A stretch of DNA of 64,000 nucleotides from Stratiolaelaps scimitus. Its lineage: Eukaryota; Arthropoda; Arachnida; Mesostigmata; Laelapidae. Location: positions 62,001 through 126,000 of the forward strand of contig JABWDB010000047.1 in assembly GCA_019614645.1 (NCBI GenBank). The letters run 5' to 3'. A program made the position numbers and the translations under genes. The notes below the pieces were generated by a model. The model worked only from the letters and a program-made list of their open reading frames with translations, searched no databases and was not told where the DNA came from. Shown here in pieces: positions 30,890 through 42,652 of the stretch. Every line of letters starts with the position of its first letter. Position 1 is the stretch's first letter.

Positions 30890-32848
30890 AATTTCGAAAA
30901 CTAGAGATCTAGCTCACCCAAGATCACTGGGGTTGATCACGTTTCCCATTCGCTCAAAAAGTAGTAGTTGGTTCGTGAAGCCATCGTTGGGCTCGGCGGC
31001 GGATCGCGCTGTGCATACTTGCTCACAAATGTCCTCCAAACTTTTCTTCGTTTTGTACATCAGATAGGCGATGCATACGGCCACGCTCCGGGAAATACCT
31101 AGACAGTCAAATCCATATTGACGTATTGATTAGTATGGTTATTTGAAGGTTATTCGAAATGGCTGAATGCATCTAAGTACTCACCGTAGACTATACATCG
31201 CCTTTCGGAGCTATTGACATCCAACAAGGTTGCCCCCTAAAACATTGTCACATTATTCTCACCTTGGCCGATTGAGAAACCAATACCAAGCTGATGCTAT
31301 CCAAGACATTCGCTATCACAACAGTTTTATATAGAAGGCTCCAGCGGGACTCCGAGGAGGTCGAATCCAAACCAGTCGAATTTGAAAGCGGATGCAAAGT
31401 CTGTATTCAATGAGGCCTTCGAACGTTCTTTCCTCGACTAGCGTTTGGTCAATCTGCCGCGAAGTCTCAAGTGGCTACCGGAGTCTTAATTGTCATAGTG
31501 TTCGTCTATTAGCGTGGAACTGGGCTAAAATCACTGTAGGGCATCATGCATGAGGACGCGACCACCTTCAACTGCGATCTATCCAAGAGCGTTTTATTGT
31601 GGATACCTGTGACAATCCTATCATATCACAGTCAAGGTTTGCCGAGGTGAACAAGCCTTCGTAGATAGACCAGCTCGCTCTGTGGGTGACTTACCCTGCT
31701 GACAATGGAAGAGGATTCTTACGGCGTCTTCCAAAAACTCGAACACCTTCGGCAGTTGTGTAAGGAGATCTTGATCAACGGTATCAGTCGCCTCCACGAA
31801 GTGAAATTTGAATCTGAAATTCATCCCATGCTGTTCAAGTAGGCTGGCTAACTTTAACGGAATATGACAAACCCAGTCTGAATGCTTCCCTAATATCAAA
31901 TCATGGTGTACGATAACTAACATTATACATATATATATATATAAATATGCATATTCTCTATGATATATTAATGATGATCATAAATACATGTAAACAAACG
32001 TTTTTCCTTTTCTTATACAACTTAACTAGTATAAGAATTATGCAGCTACAAACATTAAGTTAAGCTGTGCGCATGTGAGAGTAAAATTCGCAAACAATTT
32101 TTCCCCCCACGGTTGTTCCGATAAATACGAACGATAGAATGTGATCTATTATTCATATTGCTGGGCGAAATCTATGCGATAAATGTCCATTCCAAAGCTG
32201 TTTCCGATTATTGGTTGCGCGATTTGTACTTATATACGACTAGACTGCATAAAGGAAAAAAGTTAGTTCGCAATGTGCAGCCCGGCCTTCGGAAGCAAGA
32301 GTAGCCTGCAGAGAGAGAGATGGAGAGAGTTGGACCTCTTGCGACGAACGCAGTCCGCTCTGACTACATGGTCCACTCGTATCATAAGCTCCCTCAATTT
32401 GCGTATAATTCCTTCAACTCGATTACGCACTGTTCAAACATCTGCTGTACTGTACAGATCACCTACTTACTTCGGCTCCAGATTCAAGTTCAACACAGGC
32501 GCAACTCAACAGGGATTATGTTACTCACCTTGCTGGCTCACTATAAAGCTCTTCCCGAAGTCGGATCACATCCACCGTGACGATGTGAGTTACACCCATT
32601 CGCAGAAGTGCATCTTCATTCTCAGCTGTTGCCCGATCCGAAACAATGATATTGGGGGCGACCAGCGTGGCATTGAGACCTGTCGTGTCGACGGCCGGCG
32701 ATGGAGGCCCTAATGAATCGGCGCTTTCTGGACGCTCCTCCACAAGCCCCTCATCCCTGCCTTCGCTCATGGCCAATTCTCCCACCGAAAGTTGTGACAT
32801 CGACTCTGCCAATCCTTCACCTTGATTGATGATTCGCTTGTTCGTCAT
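27133..32848 (-). CDS. DUSP12: Dual-specificity phosphatase 12 (YVH1-like) with zinc-binding tail
   Basis: Atypical dual-specificity phosphatase; family members help 60S ribosome maturation and stress responses. Exons on -: 32848-32529, 31843-31695, 31098-30918, 30350-30255, 29703-29348, 27344-27133 (TAA), 437 residues, phase kept throughout. An acidic Ser/Glu-rich N-terminal stretch of about 65 residues precedes the catalytic domain (RMGVTHIVTVD). The signature HCQQGISRS puts the nucleophile at Cys154 and the phosphate-binding Arg at 160, split across the exon 2/3 junction. The C-terminal zinc module has Cys260/Cys263 (CRQC), Cys347 (CRKGIFIIP), Cys372/Cys375 (CANC) and Cys390/Cys392 (CMC), the DUSP12 pattern. 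Human DUSP12 is 340 residues; the extra length is the N-terminus and an insert between CRQC and Cys347. Introns hold mariner and LINE debris. Confidence 0.93.
27413..27481. repeat. (GA)n microsatellite in DUSP12 last intron
   Basis: About 69 bp of GA dinucleotide with one break near 27433. It immediately precedes the mariner-like terminal sequence. Confidence 0.95.
27499..28400 (+). mobile_element. Internally deleted, dead mariner-like element
   Basis: Lies in the DUSP12 last intron, opposite strand. The transposase relic has the helix-turn-helix end (FREGRENLEDSPRSGRSS, then TSTTDENI, about 28040-28120) joined almost directly to late catalytic-domain sequence. That continues as HTSLLVSRFLEQ in one frame, PYSPDLALGDFVLFSKLKG in another after a frameshift, and MQAASRKELKQIPQSAF after a further shift near 28260. 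Loss of the middle removes the region with the first two catalytic aspartates, so it cannot encode an active enzyme. A left terminal-repeat candidate, AGGTTGTCTCATAAGTTCGT, begins at about 27500; the right one was not found. (TA)n at 27774-27801 interrupts the 5' part. Confidence 0.8.
30670..30845 (-). mobile_element. Dispersed repeat copy 3, in DUSP12 intron 3
   Basis: Matches copy 2 from the shared end ATTCAAACATACAGTAGTTCGG (as read on +, allowing a few mismatches), through the poly-G run at 30708-30725, to ACCTATGGTTAAT, where it stops short. It is bordered by TA runs on both sides (30656-30670 and 30851-30887), which could be a target duplication or a simple-repeat tail. Same sense as DUSP12. 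Confidence 0.65.
30851..30887. repeat. (TA)n microsatellite abutting repeat copy 3
   Basis: TA run directly after the broken end of the dispersed repeat and about 30 bp from the DUSP12 exon 3 donor. Confidence 0.95.
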
Positions 32849-35508
32849 TTTCGTCTGACCCGCACTGTGTCTGTGTCAGCTGAAACTACGTCTGAAACGG
32901 ATGATACAAGTGCATCTGAGACTTTGCGCCGGGCACAGGATCATCGTAAGAGCAACGCCAGGTGTGCTACTCAGACTGTTCATACCTAACTAAGCCCGCA
33001 CCGGCAACAAATATCTACGTGCGTACTTGAATAGGTAAGTTAGTAATAGTCAACTGGGCGAAGTGCAAACTATCGATATAACGTCTTGCGGGAAGCTTTG
33101 CCTTACTATAATATATATATATATATATATACATGTGTCATTCGAAGTTGCTACGCCCGTGCAAGTTAATGAACAGCTTAATGAATAATGCAATGTAGCA
33201 ATGTTGGCAAGAACAATACAATATACACCACTATTCAACAAATCGAAATATCGATGTACTTGATAATGCTAATAATTAATTTGTGATCATGCGTTCGACA
33301 TCTTGAACTGATGACACAAGAATAGCATTTCCCGATCAATAAATACGGCTCAATGGGCTGAATATTTAGATAGCACATAACGGTTACGTAATGCATATTA
33401 TAGCTGGATATACTGTAATAGTGAAATTGTGCAAGGGGTGTCCAAGGGGTTTTTTTTAGCTGCGGAAGAAAAGGCGGATAAACAATTGAGACCGATCCTA
33501 CGGTGTCAAGCAAAGTTCTGCATTATTTCAATTCATAGACGATTCATTGAAAAAGGTTCTCAAATCGTCTTCTTGTTGCGCGACAGCACACTTTTTGGGG
33601 TCGCCTTGGTGGAGATACTAGACGGGTGTTGCGTATATGTTCCCTTAGGTCCATTACTTTCTATTGGGCAATCCGACAGCGAATAAGTATTATTCGCGGA
33701 TATATAATAAATAGTAAGTTATTCAACTACCCCAGAGTGTGCAAAGGTCGTGAGCAACATGTGACCCCGCCTTCGAAAGCTTATTGTCATTTTGATGATG
33801 GTGATTACGATTGCCAACGAACATGAACATAACTTGGTTTTTAGCCTATTTTGCGACACTTGTCTCAGCAGCAAATCATATTCGTATGATTGAAAAAAAT
33901 TTGAATATAGAGCAGCGAATTGTCCTACGTAATATATAATAACAATACTCATAATAATAACTCTTGATTACAAGTCGTTTTTTTTGTTACGAAACACCTC
34001 GAGGAAACTGCAGAATAATAGTAATAATAGGCATCAACTAATATGGAGGCTTGAAGAATATAATAAAGCTGTTATCGAATGAAGTTGACAGTACAGAGTG
34101 AATCTGGCGGGCGGAAATACCGCTGCTCAGTAGATATCTCAGGGGGGGGGGCACACTAGCAAGCAGGTCATAAACTGAACCATGATACGAAACGCAAAAA
34201 TGACTCCAGAAGCCGAAAGCTGAGTAAGGGACTCGCGGGAGCGGGGACTGTAGACGGGAGCGAAAGGACGGAGCCAACCACGATCGTTCTAGGATGGCTG
34301 TTGGCAATGTGTGACCTGTGCGGTGGTCGTCTATGCACTCCGTCCGTGTGATGATAGATCCAATGACAGTTGACAACCGGTAACCCTGTGGCGATCATAT
34401 CGCTATAGTGTATCTCTTATCAGGCTTTGTTCTCGTGTTTGTTTGATATCGATCTATAACAACAACTGCTATTGGAGAGTTGCGGAGAGTTGCGATTCGC
34501 CTGGTGTCACGTATGCAGTCGCCCGCTAAACACCACGCGCGAAATATAAAACAGTCAAAGATGACAATAATGTTGAAGAAAACGGGCGCACTGTGCTCTC
34601 TGTGCCAACTGAGTGGTCAGCCAAGCAAAAGGGTGGTCGAACGTCGACAAGAACACTCGAGTCGTGTCCTTCGATGCTAAGTACGGGTCACCGGCGCGCG
34701 ATTCGAGTTATCACGCTCTCCACGAGGAGAGCGATAGTTCTCAGCAAACAGCAGCAGCGGCAGAAACCAGTAGGAGAGGCCAATAACAGTTAAATCTCAC
34801 CCGTAGGATTGCACAGATTGTTGTTTGTGAATCGGCTCGTAAATAGATCCACTGGCAGCACACAGTCGAGCCAACTGGCCATTGATTATTGTCACCTTGC
34901 TGTAAAAGCCAGATGTGAACATCGCTAAATATTGCCGGCTCTTATCTAATGCATACACGTTGAAGATTACCCACGGGTCGACACAGAGTTGCAGCAGCGT
35001 AATTTGCTTAAATCGACCGTCGTTGATTTGACCTCAAACCGCCAAACAGGGCAGGCGGCGAACTCGAAGATAAATTCACCTGTTTCGAAGCGCACGCACG
35101 GTGAATGGGTGACGAACCACAAATACGCAAGAAACAGCTAAAGAGAACAAGTGTACGCCACCGGCTGATTGGTGTCGCCGAGTATCGACAACTCGTCGGG
35201 TGCGACACAGCAAGCACGTCACACGCAACGCCTGCTGCGGGACGTTGATATCTTCCCCGTGTTGCACATAGCATTGGTAACGTAGCAAACGAATGTGTCA
35301 GAGCTGAATTTCAACTTCGAACTTTCCTAGTAGTGTGTTTGTGTACGGTATTCATAGTGTTCTCTGTTCGTCCGCCCTTGATCGTACCGCCTGCTTTCTT
35401 AGCGCTGCCAAAACATCTTTGTATCGTCGGACCCGTTACAAATACAGACACACTGTGGTTGGATATCCATAGTGGTGAGCAAACGAGTTTTTTCGATTTT
35501 TCGGCAAA
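32849..35508. other. Divergent upstream region of DUSP12 and PGM
   Basis: About 2.7 kb between two divergent start codons. It must contain both promoters and 5' UTRs, possibly with untranslated exons. Sequence near 35050-35400 is richer in G+C and CpG, as expected next to a housekeeping gene. A poly-G run lies at 34143-34151 and a (TA)n tract near 33110-33130. Open frames here show no domains. Confidence 0.5.
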
Positions 35509-37197
35509 ATGACGAACCAGGCGACAGCAACTACGGTGAAGACGGTCCCGTTTGATGATCAAAAGCCGGGCACCAGCGGACTTCGGAAGCCCACAAGGGT
35601 CTTCATCAAGGAGAACTATACGGAAAACTTTGTTCAGGCCATTCTGTCCTCATGTGGAGACTCACTGAACGGCAGCACTCTTGTCGTTGGAGGTGATGGA
35701 CGCGAGTTCGTCAAGGAAACGGCGCAGACCATCGTAAAGATGTGTGCGGCGAACGGCGTGTCCAGGGTGATTGTCGGAGTAGATGGGATCTTCTCGACGC
35801 CGGCGGTGTCGGCCATTATTCGAAAGGAGAAAGCGCTTGGTGGCATTATTCTGACCGCCAGCCATAACCCCGGTGGCATCGATAATGATTTTGGCATCAA
35901 ATTCAATACGGCCAACGGAGGACCCGCTCCTGACGGGATCACCCAGAAGATCTTCGAGATTTCGAAAGGAATTGCCGAGTACCACATAGCGAAAAACCTC
36001 AACGTGGACCTCAGCTCCATTGCGCAGCATAATCTTCAGGTTGACGGTCGCAACCTCAGGGTAGACGTAATTGACCAGGTCGACACCTACCTCGAACTCA
36101 TGAAGAGCATCTTCGATTTTCCCGCTCTTAAGAAGCTGTTGACAGGAGACTTCAAGATACTTATAAACTGTCTCAACGGAGTGACAGGCCCCTATGCCCG
36201 ACGCATCTTCGTGCAGGAACTGGGAGCGCCAGCGGAATCTGTTGTCAACGCGGTTCCTCTCGTTGACTTCGGAGGGAAACATCCCGACCCCAATCTAGTG
36301 TACGCCAAGGAGCTTGTCGATGCTATGGCAAGCGGCCCGTACGATTTGGGTGCGGCCTTCGACGGCGACGGAGACCGCAACATGATCTTGGGCAAGAAAG
36401 CGTGCTTTGTTTCGCCCTCAGATTCGCTGGCAGTGCTCGCTGACCACATCGACACGTGTGTGCCGTTCTTCAAGAACAGTGGCGGAATGAAGGGTTTCGC
36501 CCGATCGATGCCAACTGCCGGCGCCGTCGATCGCGTGGCGCAGAAGAAGGGCAAGCCCTGCTTTGAGGTGCCCACAGGGTGGAAATACTTCGGCAATTTA
36601 ATGGACGCTGGCCGGCTGTCACTCTGCGGCGAGGAGTCGTTCGGCACGGGCAGTGACCACATCCGGGAGAAAGATGGTATTTGGGCAGCGCTCGCCTGGC
36701 TCTCCGTCATCGCGCATACGGGCCGAGGCGTTGAGTCGCTGCTACACTCGCACTGGGCTACGTATGGCCGGAACTTCTTCACTCGGTACGACTACGAGAA
36801 TTGCGCTTCCGACGACGCTAATGCAATGTTCGACCATCTCAACAAGACCGCCGTCAATGGGCCAGCATTCGTTGGCAGTGAATGGTCTGCGTTAGGTAAA
36901 AGTTTCAAAGTCAAATTGGCTGACAACTTCTCGTACACTGATCCGGTCGATGGAAGTGTGTCACAAAATCAGGGTCTACGCATACTGTTCGAGTGCGGAT
37001 CACGGATTGTGTTCCGCATCTCTGGCACGGGCAGTACGGGGGCCACTATCCGCCTTTACGGCGATGCCTACGAGACCGATGCTGAGAAGTGCAAAGCACC
37101 AGCCCAGGACATGCTGAAACCTCTGATCCTCGTTGCGCTTGAGATATCAAAGTTGCCCGCGTTTGTTAAGCGCGATGCGCCAACCGTTATCACCTAA
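35509..37197 (+). CDS. PGM1: Phosphoglucomutase (alpha-D-glucose 1,6-phosphomutase), intronless
   Basis: Interconverts glucose-1-phosphate and glucose-6-phosphate, linking glycogen and trehalose metabolism to glycolysis. One uninterrupted frame of 562 codons, the same length as human PGM1. The phosphoserine is Ser118 in TASHNPGG; the Mg-binding loop DGDGDR is at 285-290; the sugar-binding loop CGEESFG is at 373-379; the phosphate-binding loop RISGTGSTGATIR is at 503-515. Start ATG sits in a good context (GGCAAAATGACG). All four domains are intact. Unlike most protein genes in this window it has no coding intron, which could mean intron loss or an old retrocopy that is still intact. Confidence 0.97.
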   Translation: MTNQATATTVKTVPFDDQKPGTSGLRKPTRVFIKENYTENFVQAILSSCGDSLNGSTLVVGGDGREFVKETAQTIVKMCAANGVSRVIVGVDGIFSTPAVSAIIRKEKALGGIILTASHNPGGIDNDFGIKFNTANGGPAPDGITQKIFEISKGIAEYHIAKNLNVDLSSIAQHNLQVDGRNLRVDVIDQVDTYLELMKSIFDFPALKKLLTGDFKILINCLNGVTGPYARRIFVQELGAPAESVVNAVPLVDFGGKHPDPNLVYAKELVDAMASGPYDLGAAFDGDGDRNMILGKKACFVSPSDSLAVLADHIDTCVPFFKNSGGMKGFARSMPTAGAVDRVAQKKGKPCFEVPTGWKYFGNLMDAGRLSLCGEESFGTGSDHIREKDGIWAALAWLSVIAHTGRGVESLLHSHWATYGRNFFTRYDYENCASDDANAMFDHLNKTAVNGPAFVGSEWSALGKSFKVKLADNFSYTDPVDGSVSQNQGLRILFECGSRIVFRISGTGSTGATIRLYGDAYETDAEKCKAPAQDMLKPLILVALEISKLPAFVKRDAPTVIT

Positions 37198-37351
37198 CCG
37201 CACCGACAACTTCGACACTGAGTCTTCACTCGGGCACTGCAATCACTCGTCGTCGAAGAACTTATAGAACAGTTCATTAACAGGGGATAATGATCACGTT
37301 GATTTACGTTGGTCTTCTGCATTGTTACTGTTTTTACGTTTGGACTTGATC

Positions 37352-37357
37352 AATAAA
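37352..37357 (+). terminator. Probable poly(A) signal of PGM
   Basis: AATAAA about 155 bp after the PGM stop. No genomic poly(A) tract follows it, so there is no direct sign of retroposition. Confidence 0.6.
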
Positions 37358-38715
37358 TTATATGAATTTTACACTACTCGCTATTCGTGTTTCATTTTCG
37401 GTGTTCCGTTACCTCGGTATTAGGGTATTACAAAAACTGAATACAATGGAACCTCTAGGTCATAATCCTCAAGGTTACAATAATAAAAATATCTCTAGAT
37501 TGATAATAGTGTCCATAGAAATCAAAGGTTTTGCTGGAGGCTGACTCCCCCTGACTCAAGGATCCGCGGCACAGAAACTTTTCGAGCCCACGGGATCAAT
37601 GAAATGGTTAAAGCAATGGGTCGTGGAAGATCCTCAACGCGACTATGCAATGTTTGTACAAGCTAGATAGAATGATATATATATATATATATAAATATAT
37701 ATACTGATCGTAATAAAACTGAGTCAATGTCTGGACGCATGCCCATCTATCTCGATCGATAGAAAAAACACCGACATATCGATAAATTTGAGAGAGATAT
37801 TCGATTAAGTACACGAGATACTAATAGTGTTACAGATATAAGTGAGGAATAGGTTTTCACAAGAATCTATTTAGAGAAATCGGAACAATAATTGTATCAA
37901 CTTATTTAATGTATGCATTATTATTAAGTAATCCAATTTTAACCTTATATTACGTTGTCCATATGGAAGATCACGTCAGATTATTATCGCAAGGGGTTAA
38001 TCAAATCGAATGTCCACAGGTCATTCATATACATTGCTCACGCTGCTAACGTGTGCACGCGGAGACATCGCATATTTTTTTTGCCAACTCTCGATATCTG
38101 AGCTGAGCTTAAGGGGGCTGCGTCGCCTACTTTCAGGTAGTTTAATTAGCTCATTAATATGAAAGAAGTGTCGCATAAACAACAATATCAATGCTCGTGT
38201 TCGACAACGATATCGCCGCTTATGTGTGGGAAAAACGTGTAATCGACCTCATAAAGTTACGCGAAATAATCCCAACATGAAAAATAGCGACGTTTCACTA
38301 TTTTTGGCATAAGTTATTATTACCACGATCATATATTATTCCTGTCTTCTCCGTGAAAAGCACCACCCCGTAGAAGAGTTCGTATCTAGTCGAATATGTT
38401 TATCGACACATAAGCGTATTGCTATATACCGCTCAGATGGGCGACACTTGAAGGGATTTCAGGAATTGGCGTCGTCTATTTACCCATCTGTATAAATTAG
38501 CGGATCTGTTAACTGTCTAATATATGGCAACATGATTACGTTTCCAAAGGAATCATCTTCTAAATCCCAAGTACAATCGAAGGATCTGATCTGTAGGAGG
38601 CAATGTTGACATTTGTAGCAGTCATGAACGACTCTTCATCAGACGTCAGCAATCTCCTGGATACGTGAGAGGTGGTAACTTAACATCTGTTGTTTAGTCA
38701 TTCGAATTCGTTTAC

Positions 38716-38930
38716 CTGCTGAGGATTCTTATCATTGACAAAATGTGACTTATGAAGCGTGCACTCCTCGTATCGGCACAAATGGTTCACATTCAACTCT
38801 GAGCAGTTTGATCCATACGGATTGGTCGTTCGTCTCTCATAAACCCAAGGGCACGTTCGCGAAACCACAGGCGTTGCAACACACATGGACAATATTAGAA
38901 TCGAACATTTCGGACGACATCGCACAGTTC
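38716..38930 (-). CDS. Candidate exon of a small cysteine-rich secreted protein (IL-17-like?)
   Basis: On the - strand a 215-bp open segment lies between an acceptor (ACACCCAG before 38930) and a donor (CAGCAG|GTAAAC after 38716), starting in phase 1 and ending in phase 0. It begins with a hydrophobic stretch (SILILSMCVATPVV), then SRTCPWVYERRTTNPYG, a cysteine, HLCRYEEC, and ends VNDKNPQQ. The order PW...R...P...CRxxxC with about 22 residues from Trp to the CxxxxC pair resembles the start of the interleukin-17 cystine-knot fold. The expected later exon with the final Cys-x-Cys was not found. It could also be another cysteine-rich secreted protein or chance. Confidence 0.35.
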
Positions 38931-39160
38931 CTGGGTGTCATAAAGCCGGCTGGGGTGCGCGCGGCGATCAGCTGACGGACGTCCCGCCAAAAACAAACGG
39001 AGAGTCCTGTGCCGAATGAGGAGGAAGGGCGTGTTTGAGGCCCGCGAATTTCAACTCCACCCGCCAAATTGAGGATACACGGGTGGCCATTAACGAGCGA
39101 CTTTTTCTGTCTGTTTCTAAACAGCTTTACGATATGTATAGAAGTGGGAAGTAATAATCT

Positions 39161-39231
39161 ATTCATTTAGCTTAAACACGTAAACAAATATATACTACAG
39201 ATATGTTTGTTTACTGTTAAGCTAAATGAAT
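39161..39231. other. Pre-miRNA-like imperfect hairpin
   Basis: A 71-nt foldback. Outer stem ATTCATTTAGCTTA (39161-39174) pairs perfectly with 39218-39231. A 5x3 internal loop follows. The inner stem GTAAACAAATATAT (39180-39193) pairs with 39201-39214 with a single G-U wobble. The terminal loop is ACTACAG. Size and imperfect pairing suit a miRNA precursor, but no known miRNA is matched across a whole arm. Confidence 0.4.
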
Positions 39232-42200
39232 GGAAATATCATTAGCCCGACTCAGGGATAGGCCCTTGGCCGGCCAAGGAACCGATAGAGTATGGGACTA
39301 CTGAAACCCCGCAGTGATCATTCCGGTAGATCAGGGCTCATGCTGGTTATCTACTTGTTGTATTTGTATAAAGCCAACAAAAAATACAAAGTATAGCTTA
39401 GTGATGCCGAAGGTTATTATTTATTGTTATTATTATTGATTGTTATTTTGTACCACCCACGTGAAATACAGACCAAGTCTGGAACCAACGCATAGATATG
39501 CAACGTATAACGAGAAAAAAAACAAAAAAGAAAGACACCAACCCACACCGAAGTATCTGGGTTCTGTTGTTTCGTATGGAGAGGTGAGAGTTGATCCCTC
39601 TTTGCAAATGGTTACGGTACACTGCTCGCCGCAACCCAGACGTGTAGTCAGATATATGACAGAATGATTGCGATACTACCGACAAAGATGAACACATAAT
39701 TGATTAATATGGATCGATAGTCACAACGTAGATTTGCCTAGAGGGCAACTCGGGTTCCGTATAACGAAGGTCGGAAACCACGGCTATTGTTAGCCAAGAG
39801 ATTGAAATATCTATTGTTCCTAATTCAGACCACTGTAAGTGGTGAATTTCACCGATGCCACTTACCTTTCACAAGGCGAAAATTGGAAATCTCAATGCTT
39901 ATACGTGTACTGTGATTCTTCACGTAATCTATCACTATTTGTACATCAAAATGTGAGCTCAGATGTCTAGGCAGCTGCCTGCGAATGATGAGCGGACAAA
40001 CTCTAAAATGTATTACAATTTGGCAACAAAAAATCCTGACGAATGGTATACAAAAATAATTATGCAATCGTGTAAACAGTCTTAATTTTTCCGTCGCGTG
40101 TGGTAGCTATAAAAATTCAATAGATACTTACTCTATTGCAAACTATGTGTACACCTGATAGTGCAACGGTTTAGAAAGTCACATTCGTTTTTGGATATTT
40201 AGTAAATCATCATTGCGCACACTCGAGTGGGTATGTGAAATATCCTGGTATAAGCATCTTCCATTCCCTGTTGAGGAAGTAAGCTTTTGCGGCGAAAATT
40301 GCAAATTGGTGGTTAGAGCGGTGATTCTCTACGACAAATGCTTCCCTAAGCCATAGAGCGGCCAAGACCTGTCGAGTGCAAGGGATTCCAGCCCCGTTTG
40401 TTCCTTTAAAGAAAGCCAAATTTAGCTTCGATTTTTCGAAAATGCTGATACCCAAAAATGAATCGGACACCATAACTAGCTCATGCGCAATATGAATGCG
40501 CAGAATCTCCCCGCAAATTATGCCGGTATACTTTCTTCCCTTAAGAATCACCGCTTTTGAGATGAACCGGAAGAATAAACGTAGTATTCATTCACAAATA
40601 AATGTGATGAACGAATCCGAAGATCTGTGCCGGATTCTTGCCAGGTACGACACACGGCTGAAAGATAAAGTTACGTTGATCCCCGACATCTCCGCGTAGC
40701 AATATCTAAAGGATCAGAGCCGAGACCTGTTGAATGGGGGGGGGAGAGCTGAGAGTCAGCTCAAAGGATGTTTTTTTATTATGATTAATAAGTACCTATA
40801 CAATCAACCAGTGTATGTTAGGTACTAAGAGCGTCGATCACAGAGGGGTTGGCCACGTTATGATATGCGCGTCTCAGCTGAAGTGCCACATCGGAGCGGT
40901 AGAAATAACGATAGTAGCAGACAAGGTGACAACGTAACATCAAAGCTTTATTGCAGATAAAAGCGATATTTGAATATCATCATTCGTTCAGTAATCGTCC
41001 CTCCCGATTCTTACGGCCGTTTCCATAGGACGAGAGATGGTCGCCCGTCGTCACAGAAAAATCCGATCACATCACACTGTGTGAGAGAGAGCGGGTGCGA
41101 GATGATTTGATTTCAACTGTTGACAGATTTGGCGTATGCAAGCCACGGATTCACAACGGATCTATAAGGCATATACGATCACGGAATTCGACCGATGTCA
41201 TTGATGATCCGGTTAAGCTGACAATTCATTATTACTGCAAAAAGCTACCTGTGACAATATTTGACATTTGACACGTAGATACCTACTGACAGTCATATTC
41301 ACCCGATTTTTCAATGCTAATTATTTGCCCCTTTGATAGGTCGGATCCAAGGAGCTGACTAGAGAAATTAGCAACCTTCAACTTCATCTTTTCTGATAAA
41401 ACATTATTCATAATCATTTCTGATAAAGGTCGGCCACATGGGTAGGCTGATTTCAACTTATTTCACACGAAGTCGGCACAAATTACCGGCGAGTCTAATC
41501 TTTGCAGATAGCGCCTCCTTAATGCAACGAATACGCATAGACAGTGGCCGTGCATAAACATAGCACAGCAAAAAACACCGCCAACGACATGGAAGCGCTT
41601 TCGGAGACTCTGCAAGATTATCATTATGAAAGTACGATAGCTTGATTTCCCTCTGTCACTTAACTTGATCAAGTCTGAATGGCGTCGTAAAATACAGTTC
41701 CATAGATAACTCCTCAGCGAATGAACGATTCATGTCGTACATTATGATATTCTTTAGGTAAATTTGATAAGCATCGTCATTAGCCCGTCACAACTCCCCT
41801 TTGCTATTTGGCAGTATCGTCTTCTGGTCCACTATAAATCATTACGTTATGTATTACTTCGGCTTATCTACCCATCGGCGGTTGGCATTAGTTATCATGC
41901 GTACCCGTCATACAAGTAGTGCCTACCAGCTGAGGCCTGTCAGATAGGGGAACAGCTGAGGGTTAGCTCGAAAAAAGAGAAGTAGTGCCTACCACAAATC
42001 TTGGCCAATATTTTCGGCCGAGCCACGGATACCTTTGACTCGGATGGTCGTATTCGTGAGAAAAAAATCCGACGCGACAGCAATTCACAATTCTACCTTA
42101 ATATTTCCATTTCGGTATAATGTCTATTATTATATTTCTGTTGTTTAAGGCCACTTGTTGTCTATAACAGTTATGTTTAGTTTTAGTTTTTATAACAGTT

Positions 42201-42605
42201 TAGTTTCCTACCTACCGCCACATGTTAAAGCCATACCTGGTTCAGGCTGAAAACGCAATTATCGTACCTTTATATGGCGTGTATTTGTTGTGTGCATTTA
42301 TAGAGCGTTATTTATCTCCGTCTAACCAACGTGCATTTATTCATTCTTTTGGAATCGGACGCAAACTAATGTAAATATGAACACGTATCAACTGGCAGAA
42401 AATTACGGCGTATGAACGAATTTCTATTGACTTTAGAGATGTCCAGATTTTCTAGATCGTTTGTAAGGGGCTCTTCTAGGTTCAATGTAAGTTTCAACCT
42501 GTTTAAGTTACTCTGATTCTAGCGGGCGTCCAGTTACCAACTGGTTAAAAAAGCGTTATGTGACCTATCTATCAACAAGGTAAAAGTATCTCGTTGCTGT
42601 TGTTA

Positions 42606-42610
42606 ATATA

Positions 42611-42652
<42 letters not shown>
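42606..42652. repeat. (TA)n microsatellite
   Basis: A 47-bp TA tract with a few interruptions, in the PGM-CMTM gap. Confidence 0.95.

Noticed and set aside
39196..39219. Hairpin 3' arm as a miR-190 gene (shares AGATATGTTTG)
   Set aside because: Only about 11 nt match, the rest differs, and miR-190 sits on the 5' arm of its precursor, whereas this is on the 3' side.
40210..40551. 113-codon - frame as a gene
   Set aside because: Open and moderately hydrophobic, but with no family resemblance and no splice or transcript signals that I can point to.
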